From assembly GCF_051148895.1 (NCBI RefSeq), contig NZ_CP154625.1:1550001-1614000 (forward strand): a stretch of DNA of 64,000 bases. The letters run 5' to 3'. Of the stretch, positions 23,348 to 32,229 are shown one piece after another. Within the stretch, counting starts at the first letter, position 1; every line of letters begins with the position of its first letter. The notes below the pieces were generated by a model that did no database searches, was not told the DNA's origin, and saw only the letters and a program-made list of their open reading frames with translations. A program made the translations under genes and the position numbers. The DNA comes from Terrisporobacter vanillatitrophus. Its GTDB lineage: Bacteria > Bacillota > Clostridia > Peptostreptococcales > Peptostreptococcaceae.

Positions 23348-25066
23348 ATGGAAAAGGTAAAATTAAAAGATTTAATCAAATTGACAAAACCACCAGTACA
23401 TTTATTAGTGTTTGGTTTAATACTTTCAATATTTAGTGCATTAGCAGGGTTAGTAATGCCGCTGATGGCTAAAGATGTTATAGAAAATATTTCAAAAGGA
23501 TTATCCATGCAAACTATTCTAGGTATTGGAGCTATGCTAATTGTATGGATATCGTGTAGTATATTATCAGTATTTTTATTGCAATATGCAGGAATAAAGG
23601 TAGTAAAAGATCTTAGAACAAAGTTATGGAAAAAGCTACTTAATTTGCCAGTTAGGTATTATGATAAAGAACATTCGGGACAATTAATATCTCGTGTAAC
23701 CAATGATACTACAGTGTTAAAAGAATTAGTATCATTCAGATTAACGGAATTTATCACTAATATTATAACTATTGTTGGAGCTGTGGTAATATTATTTTTA
23801 ATAGATGTGCCAATGACATTAGTATTATTGCTTACTATACCAGTGATAGTATTAATAATCATGCCTATAGGAGGTAAGCTTTATAAAATAGCTTTGGATG
23901 AAGAAAAAGAAATGGCTGATTTATCAGGTTTATTAAGTCAAACCTTATCAGAAATCAGACTTATTAAAGCTTATGGAGCTGAGGAAAAAGAGTTTGGCAG
24001 AGGAGAAGAGAATTTTAAAAATTTATTTAAGTATGGAATAAAAACTGCCAAAATACAATCTTTTTTAGGTCCATTAATAATGATTTCTGCAATGGTAATA
24101 TTTATATTTGTAATTTCTTTTGGAGCATATAGGGTAAGTGTGGGAGCTGTTTCTTCTGGGGATTTAGTAGCATTTTTACTTTATTTATTCCAAATTGTAT
24201 TTCCAGTTGCTAGTATGGGAGATTTCTTCTCTAGTGTTCAAAAAACCAAGGGGGCAACAGCTTATCTTTATACAATCTTGACAGAAAAAGAAGAAGATAT
24301 TCACTCAGGTATGGATATTGATGATATAGAAGAAATTACTTTTAAAGGCATAGATTATTCCTATGAAACTAAAAAAGTTTTGGATGAAATAACCTTCTCT
24401 GCAAAAAAAGGTGAAACTGTAGCTATTGTAGGTCCAAGTGGAGTGGGTAAATCTACAATATTTGGATTAATAGAGCAATTTCTAATTCCAGATAGTGGAA
24501 ATATATTTGTAAATAATGATCATTTGAATAAGTATAGTATAAAATCTTGGAGAAATAAAATTAGTTATGTGCAGCAAGATTCACCTTTATTGATTGGAAC
24601 AATAAAAGAAAATATGATATATGGAGTAGATAGAGATATATCTAGTGAAGAATTGGAGAATGCGGCAAAATTAGCTGGTGCTTATGAATTTATTATGGAA
24701 CAGCCTAGTGGATTTGATACTGAAATTGGTGAAAGAGGAAGAAATTTATCTGGTGGGCAAAAACAAAGAATTGCAGTAGCCAGAGCCATACTTAGAAATC
24801 CGAGTATATTATTATTTGATGAGGCTACAGCTAGTCTTGATACGGAGTCAGAAAAAGTAATTCAAGAGTCCCTTGGCAAGATCAAAGACGGAAAAATAGC
24901 TTTTGTTATAGCCCATAGACTATCTACTGTAGTTGATAGTGATAAAATACTTGTTATGCAAGATGGAAAAATAAGCGGCATTGGTAATCATCAAGAGTTA
25001 TTGTCATCTCATGAATTTTATAGAAATTTAGTTAATCAACAGTTTGTAGATAATAATAGTAATTAG
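23348..25066 (+). CDS. ABC-type multidrug exporter, fused permease and ATPase
   Basis: The 572-residue half-transporter has six transmembrane helices (about residues 15-310) and a C-terminal ATPase with Walker A GPSGVGKST, signature LSGGQKQRIAVARA, Walker B ILLFDEAT and switch AHRLST. It should function as a homodimer that exports drugs, lipids or peptides. There is no N-terminal peptidase domain, so it is not a bacteriocin processor. It is monocistronic, with a strong GGAGGAGGAG ribosome-binding site and a downstream terminator. Confidence 0.93.
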   Translation: MEKVKLKDLIKLTKPPVHLLVFGLILSIFSALAGLVMPLMAKDVIENISKGLSMQTILGIGAMLIVWISCSILSVFLLQYAGIKVVKDLRTKLWKKLLNLPVRYYDKEHSGQLISRVTNDTTVLKELVSFRLTEFITNIITIVGAVVILFLIDVPMTLVLLLTIPVIVLIIMPIGGKLYKIALDEEKEMADLSGLLSQTLSEIRLIKAYGAEEKEFGRGEENFKNLFKYGIKTAKIQSFLGPLIMISAMVIFIFVISFGAYRVSVGAVSSGDLVAFLLYLFQIVFPVASMGDFFSSVQKTKGATAYLYTILTEKEEDIHSGMDIDDIEEITFKGIDYSYETKKVLDEITFSAKKGETVAIVGPSGVGKSTIFGLIEQFLIPDSGNIFVNNDHLNKYSIKSWRNKISYVQQDSPLLIGTIKENMIYGVDRDISSEELENAAKLAGAYEFIMEQPSGFDTEIGERGRNLSGGQKQRIAVARAILRNPSILLFDEATASLDTESEKVIQESLGKIKDGKIAFVIAHRLSTVVDSDKILVMQDGKISGIGNHQELLSSHEFYRNLVNQQFVDNNSN

Positions 25067-25144
25067 GAACTTGCTATTAGTAAATAGAAAGTGAATCATA
25101 TGCTTAAAAAAGAAGAGGTAATCTTATAAAAGTGAGTTAAAAAG

Positions 25145-25177
25145 ACAGTACATACTAACTTATGTACTGTTTTTTTA
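25145..25177 (+). terminator. Intrinsic terminator after ABC exporter
   Basis: ACAGTACAT and ATGTACTGT form a 9-bp stem followed by seven Ts. Confidence 0.85.
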
Positions 25178-25250
25178 TATAATTATTTAAGAAACATTAA
25201 TTGTATATTTCACACTAATTTTGTGATATACATTTTTTAGGACATGCAAG

Positions 25251-25391
25251 TTAGCATGCACCGCAATCAACACAAGCTAATGAATTAATTGTTCTTTTCT
25301 TCTTTTCTAATTCAGTTATGCATCCAACTATACATACTCTCTCGCAAGTACCACAACCTATACATTTAGATTTGTCAATAATTCTAGGCAT
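25251..25391 (-). pseudogene. Truncated ferredoxin gene
   Basis: The 46-residue frame reads MPRIIDKSKCIGCGTCERVC for the first [4Fe-4S] motif and ends LACVDCGAC followed by TAA. The second motif lacks its final Cys-Pro, which a 55-residue clostridial ferredoxin would have. No Shine-Dalgarno sequence precedes the ATG; instead the sequence joins debris of an Rrf2 gene in the opposite orientation. It is probably inactive. Confidence 0.6.
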
Positions 25392-25404
25392 AATAACCGA
25401 AATT

Positions 25405-25734
25405 TTCAGTAGGAGTTGAATATGCATTAGCAAGAAGTGCAGATGAAATAACATTTTGGGATGTTGTAGAAGCTGTAGAGGGATGCGATTCATTTTTCAA
25501 TGTGCAGAAATAAAACAGAATAATATATTATTGGATAAGAATGATTTACCTGATACACATACAAAATGTCCTTGTTTAATAAAAGTAGTAATGTTAGAAG
25601 CTGAAAATGAAATGAAAAAATATTTAAGTAATAAAACTTTGCAATGGCTATATGATGAAGTATATAATAATATACTTCATCATGAAATGAAAAAAGAAAC
25701 TATTGAGTGGTTTAATAAAGAGGATAGAATTTAA
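25405..25734 (+). pseudogene. Truncated, frameshifted Rrf2-family regulator
   Basis: The frame GVEYALARSADEITFWDVVE reads to TAA at about 25512. A shift by one base near 25495 then allows CAEIKQNNILLDKNDLPDTH followed by TKCPCLIKVVMLEAENEM, ending at 25734. This is the C-terminal half of an Rrf2 protein, including the Cys-x-x-Cys-x-Cys-like ligands for an iron-sulfur cluster. The DNA-binding N-terminus is missing and the frame is broken. Confidence 0.65.
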
Positions 25735-25762
25735 CTAAGACTGGGAATATATGATGAAAAGG

Positions 25763-25789
25763 CTTAGATCTTGTAATGCAGGGTCTAAG
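25763..25789 (+). terminator. Possible hairpin after the Rrf2 remnant
   Basis: CTTAGA and TCTAAG enclose 15 nt, followed by TCTTT. A weak terminator. Confidence 0.4.
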
Positions 25790-25934
25790 TCTTTCGGATA
25801 TATATAGAAGTAGTGGTGTTACATAAATCAGTTACAAAGGGAAATTATGTTGAAAATATGCTAAAATTTATTGAGACGTTTAACTAGAAATATTATCTAG
25901 TAAATATAAAAATAATAATTTTAGGAGGATAAAA

Positions 25935-26275
25935 ATGGTGCATTTAGTGTATTGCGATAATGCAGGGAAAAAGGGAGTGGAAAAATTACAGCCATGGCAA
26001 CTGTGTCAAATGTAGAGAATTATGTGAAGTTATCAGAAGATGAAATTGAAGATATGCTTAACAAAAACCAGGATAAATTAAATCTTACAGATAAGCAAAT
26101 AACAAGATGGCACAAGAAATGTATGTGTTTAGTTGAATTTACAAATATTGAAGAAATTGAGCCTTTAGAATTTGATCATCAAGGAAACATGGATGACTGG
26201 CTAATTATTGAAAAAATTGAGGATGTAGTAGTAGGAACAAGCATCCCATACAATTATGAAAAATCAAAGTTTTAA
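25935..26275 (+). pseudogene. ASCH-domain gene with internal deletion
   Basis: An ATG after AGGAGGATAAAA opens MVHLVYCDNAGKKGVEKL and then runs out of frame to a TAG at about 26011. From 25985 another frame reads ITAMATVSNVENYVKLSEDE, continues through WHKKCMCLVEF and ends IPYNYEKSKF at 26275. Both halves fit the two ends of one ASCH-type protein of about 150 residues; the middle 50 or so residues are deleted at about 25975-25990. The 3' part could still start at ATG 25994 and give 93 residues, but without a ribosome-binding site. Confidence 0.65.
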
Positions 26276-26300
26276 ATTGATAATTCCACCTAGGGGTTTA

Positions 26301-26330
26301 GTTCTTGATGTTTTGTATCAAAAACTTGCT
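26301..26330 (+). repeat. 30-bp palindromic repeat, copy B
   Basis: GTTCTTGAT, 8 nt, ATCAAAAAC-type right arm and TTGCT. In frame it reads VLDVLYQKLA. It lies directly 3' of the ASCH remnant and 5' of the DUF4177 fragment. Confidence 0.6.
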
Positions 26331-26361
26331 AAGGAAATTTAAAGTATTTTATAAAATAGGC

Positions 26362-26460
26362 ATGGGAATTAGCAGGTGTAGAGGGTAAGTGGTTTTATTT
26401 TAAGAGAGAAATATCATAGTTCTAACATTCAAAAATATTACAAGTGATAAATTATAATTT
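26362..26460 (+). pseudogene. 3' fragment of a DUF4177 gene
   Basis: This 99-nt stretch matches 31452-31550 without gaps, with about eight differences. It includes the last 19 codons (WELAGVEGKWFYFKREIS-like), the stop and about 40 nt of downstream sequence. The 5' part of the gene is absent. Confidence 0.75.
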
Positions 26461-26464
26461 AAAT

Positions 26465-26531
26465 ATACAATTTTATTATAATAGAAAATAATTAAATAAG
26501 AATTTTTGTTGATGTAAATTATGAATACACA
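26465..26531 (+). repeat. Fragment related to the leader and start of the GNAT gene
   Basis: The 38 bases 26494-26531 match 60846-60883, which cover the ribosome-binding site and first codons of the GNAT gene, with about five differences. The left part resembles the dispersed leader element with a deletion. Confidence 0.5.
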
Positions 26532-26588
26532 AAAGGAGCTATCGCCGACGATTTTCAAATCGTTTATGCCACAGCTCCTTTTGTTTTT
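26531..26588 (+). terminator. Hairpin terminator
   Basis: AAAAGGAGCT pairs with AGCTCCTTTT, with an inner ACGAT/ATCGT stem, and TTGTTTTT follows. Confidence 0.75.
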
Positions 26589-26754
26589 GCAATAAAAAAT
26601 ATATTGTATACGAAATTTATAACTTATTGATATAATATAAAGTAGCAAGAGGAGAAACTTGTTTTTCCTCTATGATAGCCGGAAGGTTGTGCGAAAAGTC
26701 CCTAAATATGCTAATATAATAATATAAGTACTATAATTTCCCGAGGAAAATACA

Positions 26755-26877
26755 ATGAACTATTATATCCAAGAAGAGAAAAAAGAACAAATCAGAATGG
26801 AATCTATGAAATCTTACGTTGAAGAAGAGATCCAAGTAAGAGTTATAGATGTAATAATTGATAAAATTTATATTTAA
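26755..26877 (+). CDS. Possible 40-residue peptide
   Basis: An ATG 10 nt after CCCGAGG opens a short charged frame (MNYYIQEEKKEQIRMESMKS and on) ending at 26877. It has no recognisable domain and may be a remnant. It lies 50 bp upstream of the GGDEF-EAL gene. Confidence 0.25.
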   Translation: MNYYIQEEKKEQIRMESMKSYVEEEIQVRVIDVIIDKIYI

Positions 26878-26926
26878 TAATAAACGATATAACTAAATGT
26901 GAAAAAAATAAAAAAGTGGGGACAAA

Positions 26927-29251
26927 ATGGAGAACAAAATAAACAAAACAAAATTTTATAAGATTTATATGGGGATTATATTATTCGCAATAATCTTTTT
27001 TAGTTATCCTTCTACAAATATATATTATGAAATAGCAACTAATATTATGGGGCTACTAGGATGTATTACTTCTATTTTACTTGTATACAATACATATAAA
27101 AAAACTAAAAAAAATAAATTGAAAAATTATTGGTTATTAAATTTATTAGCTATATCAAGTTTTACAATTGGTGAAGTTATTTGGGCAATAAAAGAACTTT
27201 TTCTAAATGAAGTACTTATAATGTCAGATTTAACCACCTTATTTTACTTACCTTGTAATATATTATTATTTTTAAGTAGTTTAATTTTAATAAAACAAAA
27301 TAAAAAAACATATAAAATACAAAAACGTAGAGTATCTTTTGATATTGCTATAATTATTATTATGTATATATCAATTATGTTTGCATCTATTATGCCTATA
27401 TTAAATAATACCCAAGCATTATTTAATACTGATATTTATCTGATTTTGTATAATATATTAGATTTTATGACTTTGATAAATTTAAGTATTATATATATAT
27501 ATAGTAATGAGCATATGGTTAAATGTAATTTTTTTGCAATAAATTTTTTAGCAATATTACTGTTTTCTTTAGCGGATTTGGTATATATGTACGAAATATT
27601 AGAGAATACTTATGTGTCAAATACAGTCCTAGATTCACTTTGGATAATAAGCTTTTTATTAATAGGGTTAGCATCCATTGAATATTTATTTACAGTGGAG
27701 AGTGAAGATGATTTTAAAAATATTATTGAATGTGAAAATAAAGATTTTATATCTTATTTATATATAATACCTATACCTATTTTATTTTTTATGGATATAA
27801 ATAATAAACATGAAGCTATAATAGGTATGTTTATATCTGTTATAGTAATAAGACAAATAAAGGTGTTAAATGAAAATAAAGTACTAGTTAGAAAATATAA
27901 ACTCATAAATGAAGGACTTGAAAGTGCTGTTTTAGAAAGGACTAAAGAGCTTCATGAAAAAAATATAGAGTTAAATTATTTATCTAATAAAGATACACTA
28001 ACAGATCTTTATAATAGAAGATACCTCTTACATAAGCTGGATGAGCTAATAGTAAATGCATCTAAAGATAATAGTAAATTTGGAATACTATTTTTAGATT
28101 TAAATAAATTTAAAAATATAAATGATTTATATGGTCATGAAGTAGGAGATTTACTTTTAAATGAAATAGGTAATAAGTTACAAAAATACTCTAGTAAAAA
28201 TAGTACCATTATAAGACAAGGTGGAGATGAGTTCGTAATAATTTATACAGATATAGCTAGTGAAAATGATTTAAAATCATTTGCTAATCAAATAATAAGT
28301 GAATTTGATGAAGAAGTATGTATAGAAAAAATTAACTTTAACATTAATTTCAGCATAGGCGGAGTAATTTATCCAACTGATGGAGAGGATAAATTGACTC
28401 TTATGAAAAAAGCAGATATGGCTATGTATGCTTCAAAGAAAAATGCCTCTAGTAAGTTTTCTTTATATAAAGAAGATAGTATGTACAATAAATTTAAGAT
28501 GGAAGAACTTATGAAAAAAGCACTAAAGAATAAAGAATTTATTCTGTACTACCAGCCTCAATTTAATATAGAAAATAATAAAATAGTAGGTGTTGAAGCT
28601 CTTATTAGATGGGTAAATGATGAATTAGGATTTGTATATCCTTCGAAGTTTATACCACTTGCCGAGGAAACTGGTTTAATTATTGATATGGGAAATTGGA
28701 TTATAGAGTCCACATTCTTGCAAATAAAGAAATGGCAAGAATTATACAATATAGATATAGAAGTTGGAATAAATGTATCACCTATCCAGCTTTCAGATGA
28801 AAGATTTTTAGATGTACTAGTTTCAAATCTTAAAAATACAAATATAAATCCTTCACTTATAAATTTAGAGATAACTGAAAAAATAGCTATTGATGATAGT
28901 GAAATAATTATAGAAAAACTAAAAAAAATACGAGATTTAGGAATAAAAATATCCATAGATGACTTTGGAAGTGGATATTCTTCTTTTAAGTATGTAAAAA
29001 GTTTTGCTGTAGATACTTTGAAAATTGATATATCTCTTATAAAAGGAATAGACAAATCCAAAGAAGATTATGAAATAGCTAAAGCTGTAATAAATATGGC
29101 AAAAGGGTTAGGTTTGAGTATAGTAGCAGAAGGTGTAGACAGTGACTCTCAACTTGCTGTACTAAGAAATCTTGGATGCAATACTGTTCAAGGCTATTAT
29201 TACGAAAAGCCTATGAATATAGAACAATTAGAAGAAAAATACTTCATGTAA
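26927..29251 (+). CDS. Membrane GGDEF-EAL protein (c-di-GMP turnover)
   Basis: The 774-residue product has about nine hydrophobic segments in residues 10-320, a linker helix (ERTKELHEKNIELNYLSNKD), a GGDEF domain with an intact active site RQGGDEFVI (about residues 425-433) and a C-terminal EAL domain with VEALIRW and IDDFGSGYSSFKYV. Both the cyclase and the phosphodiesterase signatures are complete, so it could make or break c-di-GMP. No RxxD inhibitory site is clear. The N-terminal sensor region is unidentified. It is monocistronic, with a terminator directly downstream. The PilZ protein at 19339 is a possible local effector. Confidence 0.92.
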   Translation: MENKINKTKFYKIYMGIILFAIIFFSYPSTNIYYEIATNIMGLLGCITSILLVYNTYKKTKKNKLKNYWLLNLLAISSFTIGEVIWAIKELFLNEVLIMSDLTTLFYLPCNILLFLSSLILIKQNKKTYKIQKRRVSFDIAIIIIMYISIMFASIMPILNNTQALFNTDIYLILYNILDFMTLINLSIIYIYSNEHMVKCNFFAINFLAILLFSLADLVYMYEILENTYVSNTVLDSLWIISFLLIGLASIEYLFTVESEDDFKNIIECENKDFISYLYIIPIPILFFMDINNKHEAIIGMFISVIVIRQIKVLNENKVLVRKYKLINEGLESAVLERTKELHEKNIELNYLSNKDTLTDLYNRRYLLHKLDELIVNASKDNSKFGILFLDLNKFKNINDLYGHEVGDLLLNEIGNKLQKYSSKNSTIIRQGGDEFVIIYTDIASENDLKSFANQIISEFDEEVCIEKINFNINFSIGGVIYPTDGEDKLTLMKKADMAMYASKKNASSKFSLYKEDSMYNKFKMEELMKKALKNKEFILYYQPQFNIENNKIVGVEALIRWVNDELGFVYPSKFIPLAEETGLIIDMGNWIIESTFLQIKKWQELYNIDIEVGINVSPIQLSDERFLDVLVSNLKNTNINPSLINLEITEKIAIDDSEIIIEKLKKIRDLGIKISIDDFGSGYSSFKYVKSFAVDTLKIDISLIKGIDKSKEDYEIAKAVINMAKGLGLSIVAEGVDSDSQLAVLRNLGCNTVQGYYYEKPMNIEQLEEKYFM

Positions 29252-29259
29252 AATATAAC

Positions 29260-29287
29260 AAAGCTCCCTATTTTTTTAGGGAGCTTT
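29260..29287 (+). terminator. Intrinsic terminator after GGDEF-EAL gene
   Basis: AAAGCTCCCTA and AGGGAGCTTT form a stem around a T7 loop. Confidence 0.75.
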
Positions 29288-29375
29288 AACTTGTGTATCT
29301 TCTTTTTTGCAAATTTTATTACTTCATATGTTACAATTAAAATCGAAGAGTACAAAAATTAAATTCAAAAAAGTG

Positions 29376-29406
29376 TTGACCCTAACATTATGTCATAGTG
29401 TAATCT
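29376..29406 (+). promoter_or_regulatory. MerR-type promoter of the TipAS regulator gene
   Basis: TTGACC (29376-29381) and TAATCT (29401-29406) are separated by 19 bp. The spacer holds the dyad CCTAACATTATGTCATAGTG. Overlong spacing with a central dyad is the hallmark of MerR-family activation, so autoregulation is expected. The 89-nt leader includes ACACA/TGTGT complementary segments. Confidence 0.7.
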
Positions 29407-29495
29407 AAAATTAGAGGTCCAGTACACAAGTGAAATTCATGCCGGCTGAGTAGATGTGTTATTAGAGCTCTAAAATCAAGAGTGGAGATGAAATT

Positions 29496-30659
29496 ATGAG
29501 AACAGTAAAACAAGTTTCAGATTTAACAGGAATAAGTGTGAGAATGCTACATCACTACGATAAAATTGGATTATTAAAACCAACTAAATTAACGCAAGCA
29601 GGTTATAGGCTTTATGATGATGAAGCTCTTGAAACTTTGCAACAGATTCTATTTTTTAAAGAACTTGATTTTCAATTAAATGAAATTAAAGACATCATAA
29701 CTAATCCTCACTTTGATAAGATGAAAGCTCTAGAAAACCATAAAAAATTGATTATTTTAAAACGAGATAGATTAAATGGTTTGATAGAACTAATAAATAA
29801 AACCTTAAAAGGAGCAAACACTATGAGTTTTAATGAATTTGATATGACTGAATATTATAATGTGCTAGAAGAATTTAAAAAAGAAAATACTGACAAAATT
29901 ATCAAAATGTGGGGAAGCATAGATAAGTATGATGATATAATTTCAAAAGTGAAAACTGAGGAAGAAAAAATTGCTACTATGGCTATAAAGCAATATGGCA
30001 GCATAGAAAAATATGCTAAAGCTATTAAGGAAAATTTGAATAATAGTTTAATGCTAACTAAAGCAGAAGAAATGGATAGGTTTAAAGAAGATTGTCTTTG
30101 TGATAATAATCCTAAATTAAAAGAGCTATATAAAGAACTTACAACTGACTTAAGTAAGGATATTTCATCAAAGGATATTCAGCAAATTGTTACTGATATA
30201 ACTAATATAGCTAAAAATAATTATGAAATTTTTAGTGGGGATATGGGAGATAGTTATTGGCACTCAATGGTACAACTTTATTTAGTTTTTCCAGATTGGA
30301 TAGAGAAAGTTGATAAGAAATATGGAAGTGGTGCATCTAAATTTATTGGGGAAGCTTTAAAATGGAATTTGGGTGATTATGAGCCTAAACTTGAAACATC
30401 ATATAAAAAGCTTACGTCTGATTTAAGTAAGTCTTCCTCAGCTGAGGAAATTCAAAGAATTATCTTAGAAATAGTAGAAGAGACACAAAGACAACATGAC
30501 TATTTAAAAGTAGAAATTGGAGAAAACTACTGGAGCTATCAATCAGAACAATATTGTTCAGATCTTAATTTGATAAAAGTAATGGATGATAAATATGGAA
30601 GTGGTTCATCTAAGTTTATTGGAGAAGCACTAAAGTTTTATGTTGAGAGTAATGACTAG
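29496..30659 (+). CDS. MerR-family regulator with tandem TipAS domains
   Basis: The 387-residue product begins with a MerR winged helix (TVKQVSDLTGISVRMLHHYD) and a dimerisation helix to about residue 105. A TipAS antibiotic-binding domain follows (about 115-290), ending KYGSGASKFIGEALKWNLGD. A second unit (about 293-385) repeats its last half, ending KYGSGSSKFIGEALKFYV. Ordinary MerR-TipAS proteins are about 250-290 residues, so this one carries a partial tandem duplication. TipAS domains bind thiopeptides and other peptidic drugs and then activate exporters or self-protection genes. No exporter is adjacent. Confidence 0.87.
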   Translation: MRTVKQVSDLTGISVRMLHHYDKIGLLKPTKLTQAGYRLYDDEALETLQQILFFKELDFQLNEIKDIITNPHFDKMKALENHKKLIILKRDRLNGLIELINKTLKGANTMSFNEFDMTEYYNVLEEFKKENTDKIIKMWGSIDKYDDIISKVKTEEEKIATMAIKQYGSIEKYAKAIKENLNNSLMLTKAEEMDRFKEDCLCDNNPKLKELYKELTTDLSKDISSKDIQQIVTDITNIAKNNYEIFSGDMGDSYWHSMVQLYLVFPDWIEKVDKKYGSGASKFIGEALKWNLGDYEPKLETSYKKLTSDLSKSSSAEEIQRIILEIVEETQRQHDYLKVEIGENYWSYQSEQYCSDLNLIKVMDDKYGSGSSKFIGEALKFYVESND

Positions 30660-30684
30660 TTAACAACTGAGCCACTGGGGTAGG

Positions 30685-30714
30685 GTTCTTGGCATTTTAT
30701 GCCAAGAACTTGTT
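30685..30714 (+). repeat. 30-bp palindromic repeat, copy C (perfect hairpin)
   Basis: GTTCTTGGCAT and ATGCCAAGAAC are exact complements around TTT, followed by TTGTT. This copy could also act as a weak terminator for the MerR gene, 25 bp upstream. Confidence 0.65.
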
Positions 30715-30745
30715 ATTATATAATAAAGCAGAAAGGGGGGGAAAC

Positions 30746-31282
30746 ATGAATTATAGCAAACTATTTACAGTAAAAACTACTATGGCAAAGGAGGATTACC
30801 GTAAGTTTTTATACATATCAACATTTTTAAAAAGTAAAATGATGATTATATTTATGATTTTTTTTACTGCTTTCATATCAGGTCTAATTTTTTATAGTGA
30901 AAATCAATTTGATTTAATAGGATTTATATATTATTGGATTATATTAATGATTGTAGTAATTTTAATTACAATATTAAAAATCGAAATAAAATTTAGACGA
31001 ATAATAGAAACTGATAAAACAGGATCATTGGGTTCACAAGAAGTACTAGACTTTTACGAAGATTTTTTAATAGTAAAAAGTAAAGTATTTGAAGGGGAAA
31101 TAAAAGTTAAATATGCTCAGTTTTATGAAGTATTTGAGTCAAAGGATTATTTTATAACTTATTTCAATGCCAATAAGGCAACCCTAATAAGAAAAAAAGA
31201 TATGGAAAGTGAAGTTATTCATAGTTTAAGGTCTTTATATAAACAAAACCTTACAAACAAATATAAAAAAGTAAATATATAA
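30746..31282 (+). CDS. YcxB-like membrane protein
   Basis: The 178-residue product has two central hydrophobic helices (about residues 28-48 and 58-78) and a soluble tail with FYEDFLIVKSKVFEGEIKVK then YAQFYEVFESKDYF. That tail resembles the YcxB-like C-terminal domain. The ATG at 30746 follows a run of seven Gs. An in-frame ATG 57 bp upstream lies in the palindromic repeat and has no ribosome-binding site. Function is unknown. Confidence 0.65.
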   Translation: MNYSKLFTVKTTMAKEDYRKFLYISTFLKSKMMIIFMIFFTAFISGLIFYSENQFDLIGFIYYWIILMIVVILITILKIEIKFRRIIETDKTGSLGSQEVLDFYEDFLIVKSKVFEGEIKVKYAQFYEVFESKDYFITYFNANKATLIRKKDMESEVIHSLRSLYKQNLTNKYKKVNI

Positions 31283-31329
31283 ATGTTATATATTTAAATA
31301 ATTAAAAATAAATCTTAGGGGTGATTTAT

Positions 31330-31509
31330 GTGAAACAATACGAATATAGAATAGAGCAAATTCAGATTGAATTAAAAAGTGTTTTTATAACTGATAAGAG
31401 TCAATATAATAAGGATATTAGTGAAAAATTAAATGCACTTGGTAAAGAAGGATGGGAATTAGCAGGTGTAGATGGTAAGTGGTTTTATTTCAAGAGAGAA
31501 ATACTATAG
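31330..31509 (+). CDS. DUF4177 family protein
   Basis: The 59-residue product starts at a GTG 8 nt after TTAGGGG and reads MKQYEYRIEQIQIELKSVF, then NALGKEGWELAGVDGKWF and YFKRE. The Y-E-Y-x-x and E-G-W-E-L signatures define DUF4177, a small alpha-beta domain of unknown role. The GTG is preferred to the GTG at 31321 inside the ribosome-binding site. A diverged copy of its 3' end lies at 26362-26460. Confidence 0.8.
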   Translation: MKQYEYRIEQIQIELKSVFITDKSQYNKDISEKLNALGKEGWELAGVDGKWFYFKREIL

Positions 31510-31577
31510 TTCTAACATTCAAAAATATTACAATCCATAAATTACAATTTATAGGGGTAATAATGGGGGGATAAAAG

Positions 31578-32207
31578 TTGGAAGATTGTAGAGAAAAAAG
31601 CATAAAAAAAATTATTGTATTGTTAGTTTTTCTTCAATTATTATTATTTACAATAGAACAATGTTTTTTTATATTTTTCAAGAGAACTGATTATTTTGAT
31701 AGTATGGTAACTATGTTTGGGATGATAGTTATTACAATTTTGTTTATAATATTCACAAGAAAGAAGAATATATCCCTTTCAATATTACCTAATAAATTTG
31801 GTATGTTTTATATACTTATAACAATTATTGCAACAATTTTATTAATAGCTACACCATCTAATTTTACTGGTGGAATTCAGCCCATAACATTACTCGTTTA
31901 TGGCAGTATAGTAACACCAGTTTTTGAAGAATTAATATTTAGGGGATATGTTTGGAATAAACTTAATACCATATTTTTAAAAGAATGGAAAACCTATATT
32001 GTTTGCACTTTACTATTTGCACTTTGGCATATTGGTTATATTAGTTCCATTGCCTTTCGTGTAGAAAATGGACTTGCAAAAGTTATGATATGGAAAGTGA
32101 TAACAGGGTTATGTTTTGGAATTATTTTAGGTGCTGTTAGGCTAAAAGCCAAAAATACTTACTCAACCATATTGTTGCATGGAGTACTGAATATATTTGG
32201 GAGATAA
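31578..32207 (+). CDS. CPBP-family intramembrane metalloprotease (copy 2)
   Basis: The 209-residue product has six or so hydrophobic helices and CPBP motifs: FEELIFRGYVWNK (EExxxR, about residues 115-127), FALWHIGYI (FxxxH) and LLHGVLNIFG (final His/Asn). It starts at a TTG after GGGGGGATAAAAG. The substrate is unknown. It differs from copy 1 at 11272 in length and sequence. It is followed within 130 bp by a small membrane protein gene and may be cotranscribed with DUF4177. Confidence 0.82.
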   Translation: MEDCREKSIKKIIVLLVFLQLLLFTIEQCFFIFFKRTDYFDSMVTMFGMIVITILFIIFTRKKNISLSILPNKFGMFYILITIIATILLIATPSNFTGGIQPITLLVYGSIVTPVFEELIFRGYVWNKLNTIFLKEWKTYIVCTLLFALWHIGYISSIAFRVENGLAKVMIWKVITGLCFGIILGAVRLKAKNTYSTILLHGVLNIFGR

Positions 32208-32229
32208 TTACTACATTTCAAATATTAAG

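Noticed and set aside
25994..26275. Independent 93-residue gene in the ASCH remnant
   Set aside because: It lacks a ribosome-binding site, and its sequence continues upstream in frame as the C-terminal half of a longer domain.
26400..26648. 82-codon minus-strand ORF
   Set aside because: It runs through a terminator hairpin and through repeat and gene-fragment sequence that are explained on the plus strand.
26641..26926. Possible c-di-GMP riboswitch upstream of the GGDEF-EAL gene
   Set aside because: The region has AGAGGA/TCCTCT and a short GCCGGAAGG stretch but none of the conserved GEMM-I or GEMM-II core elements.
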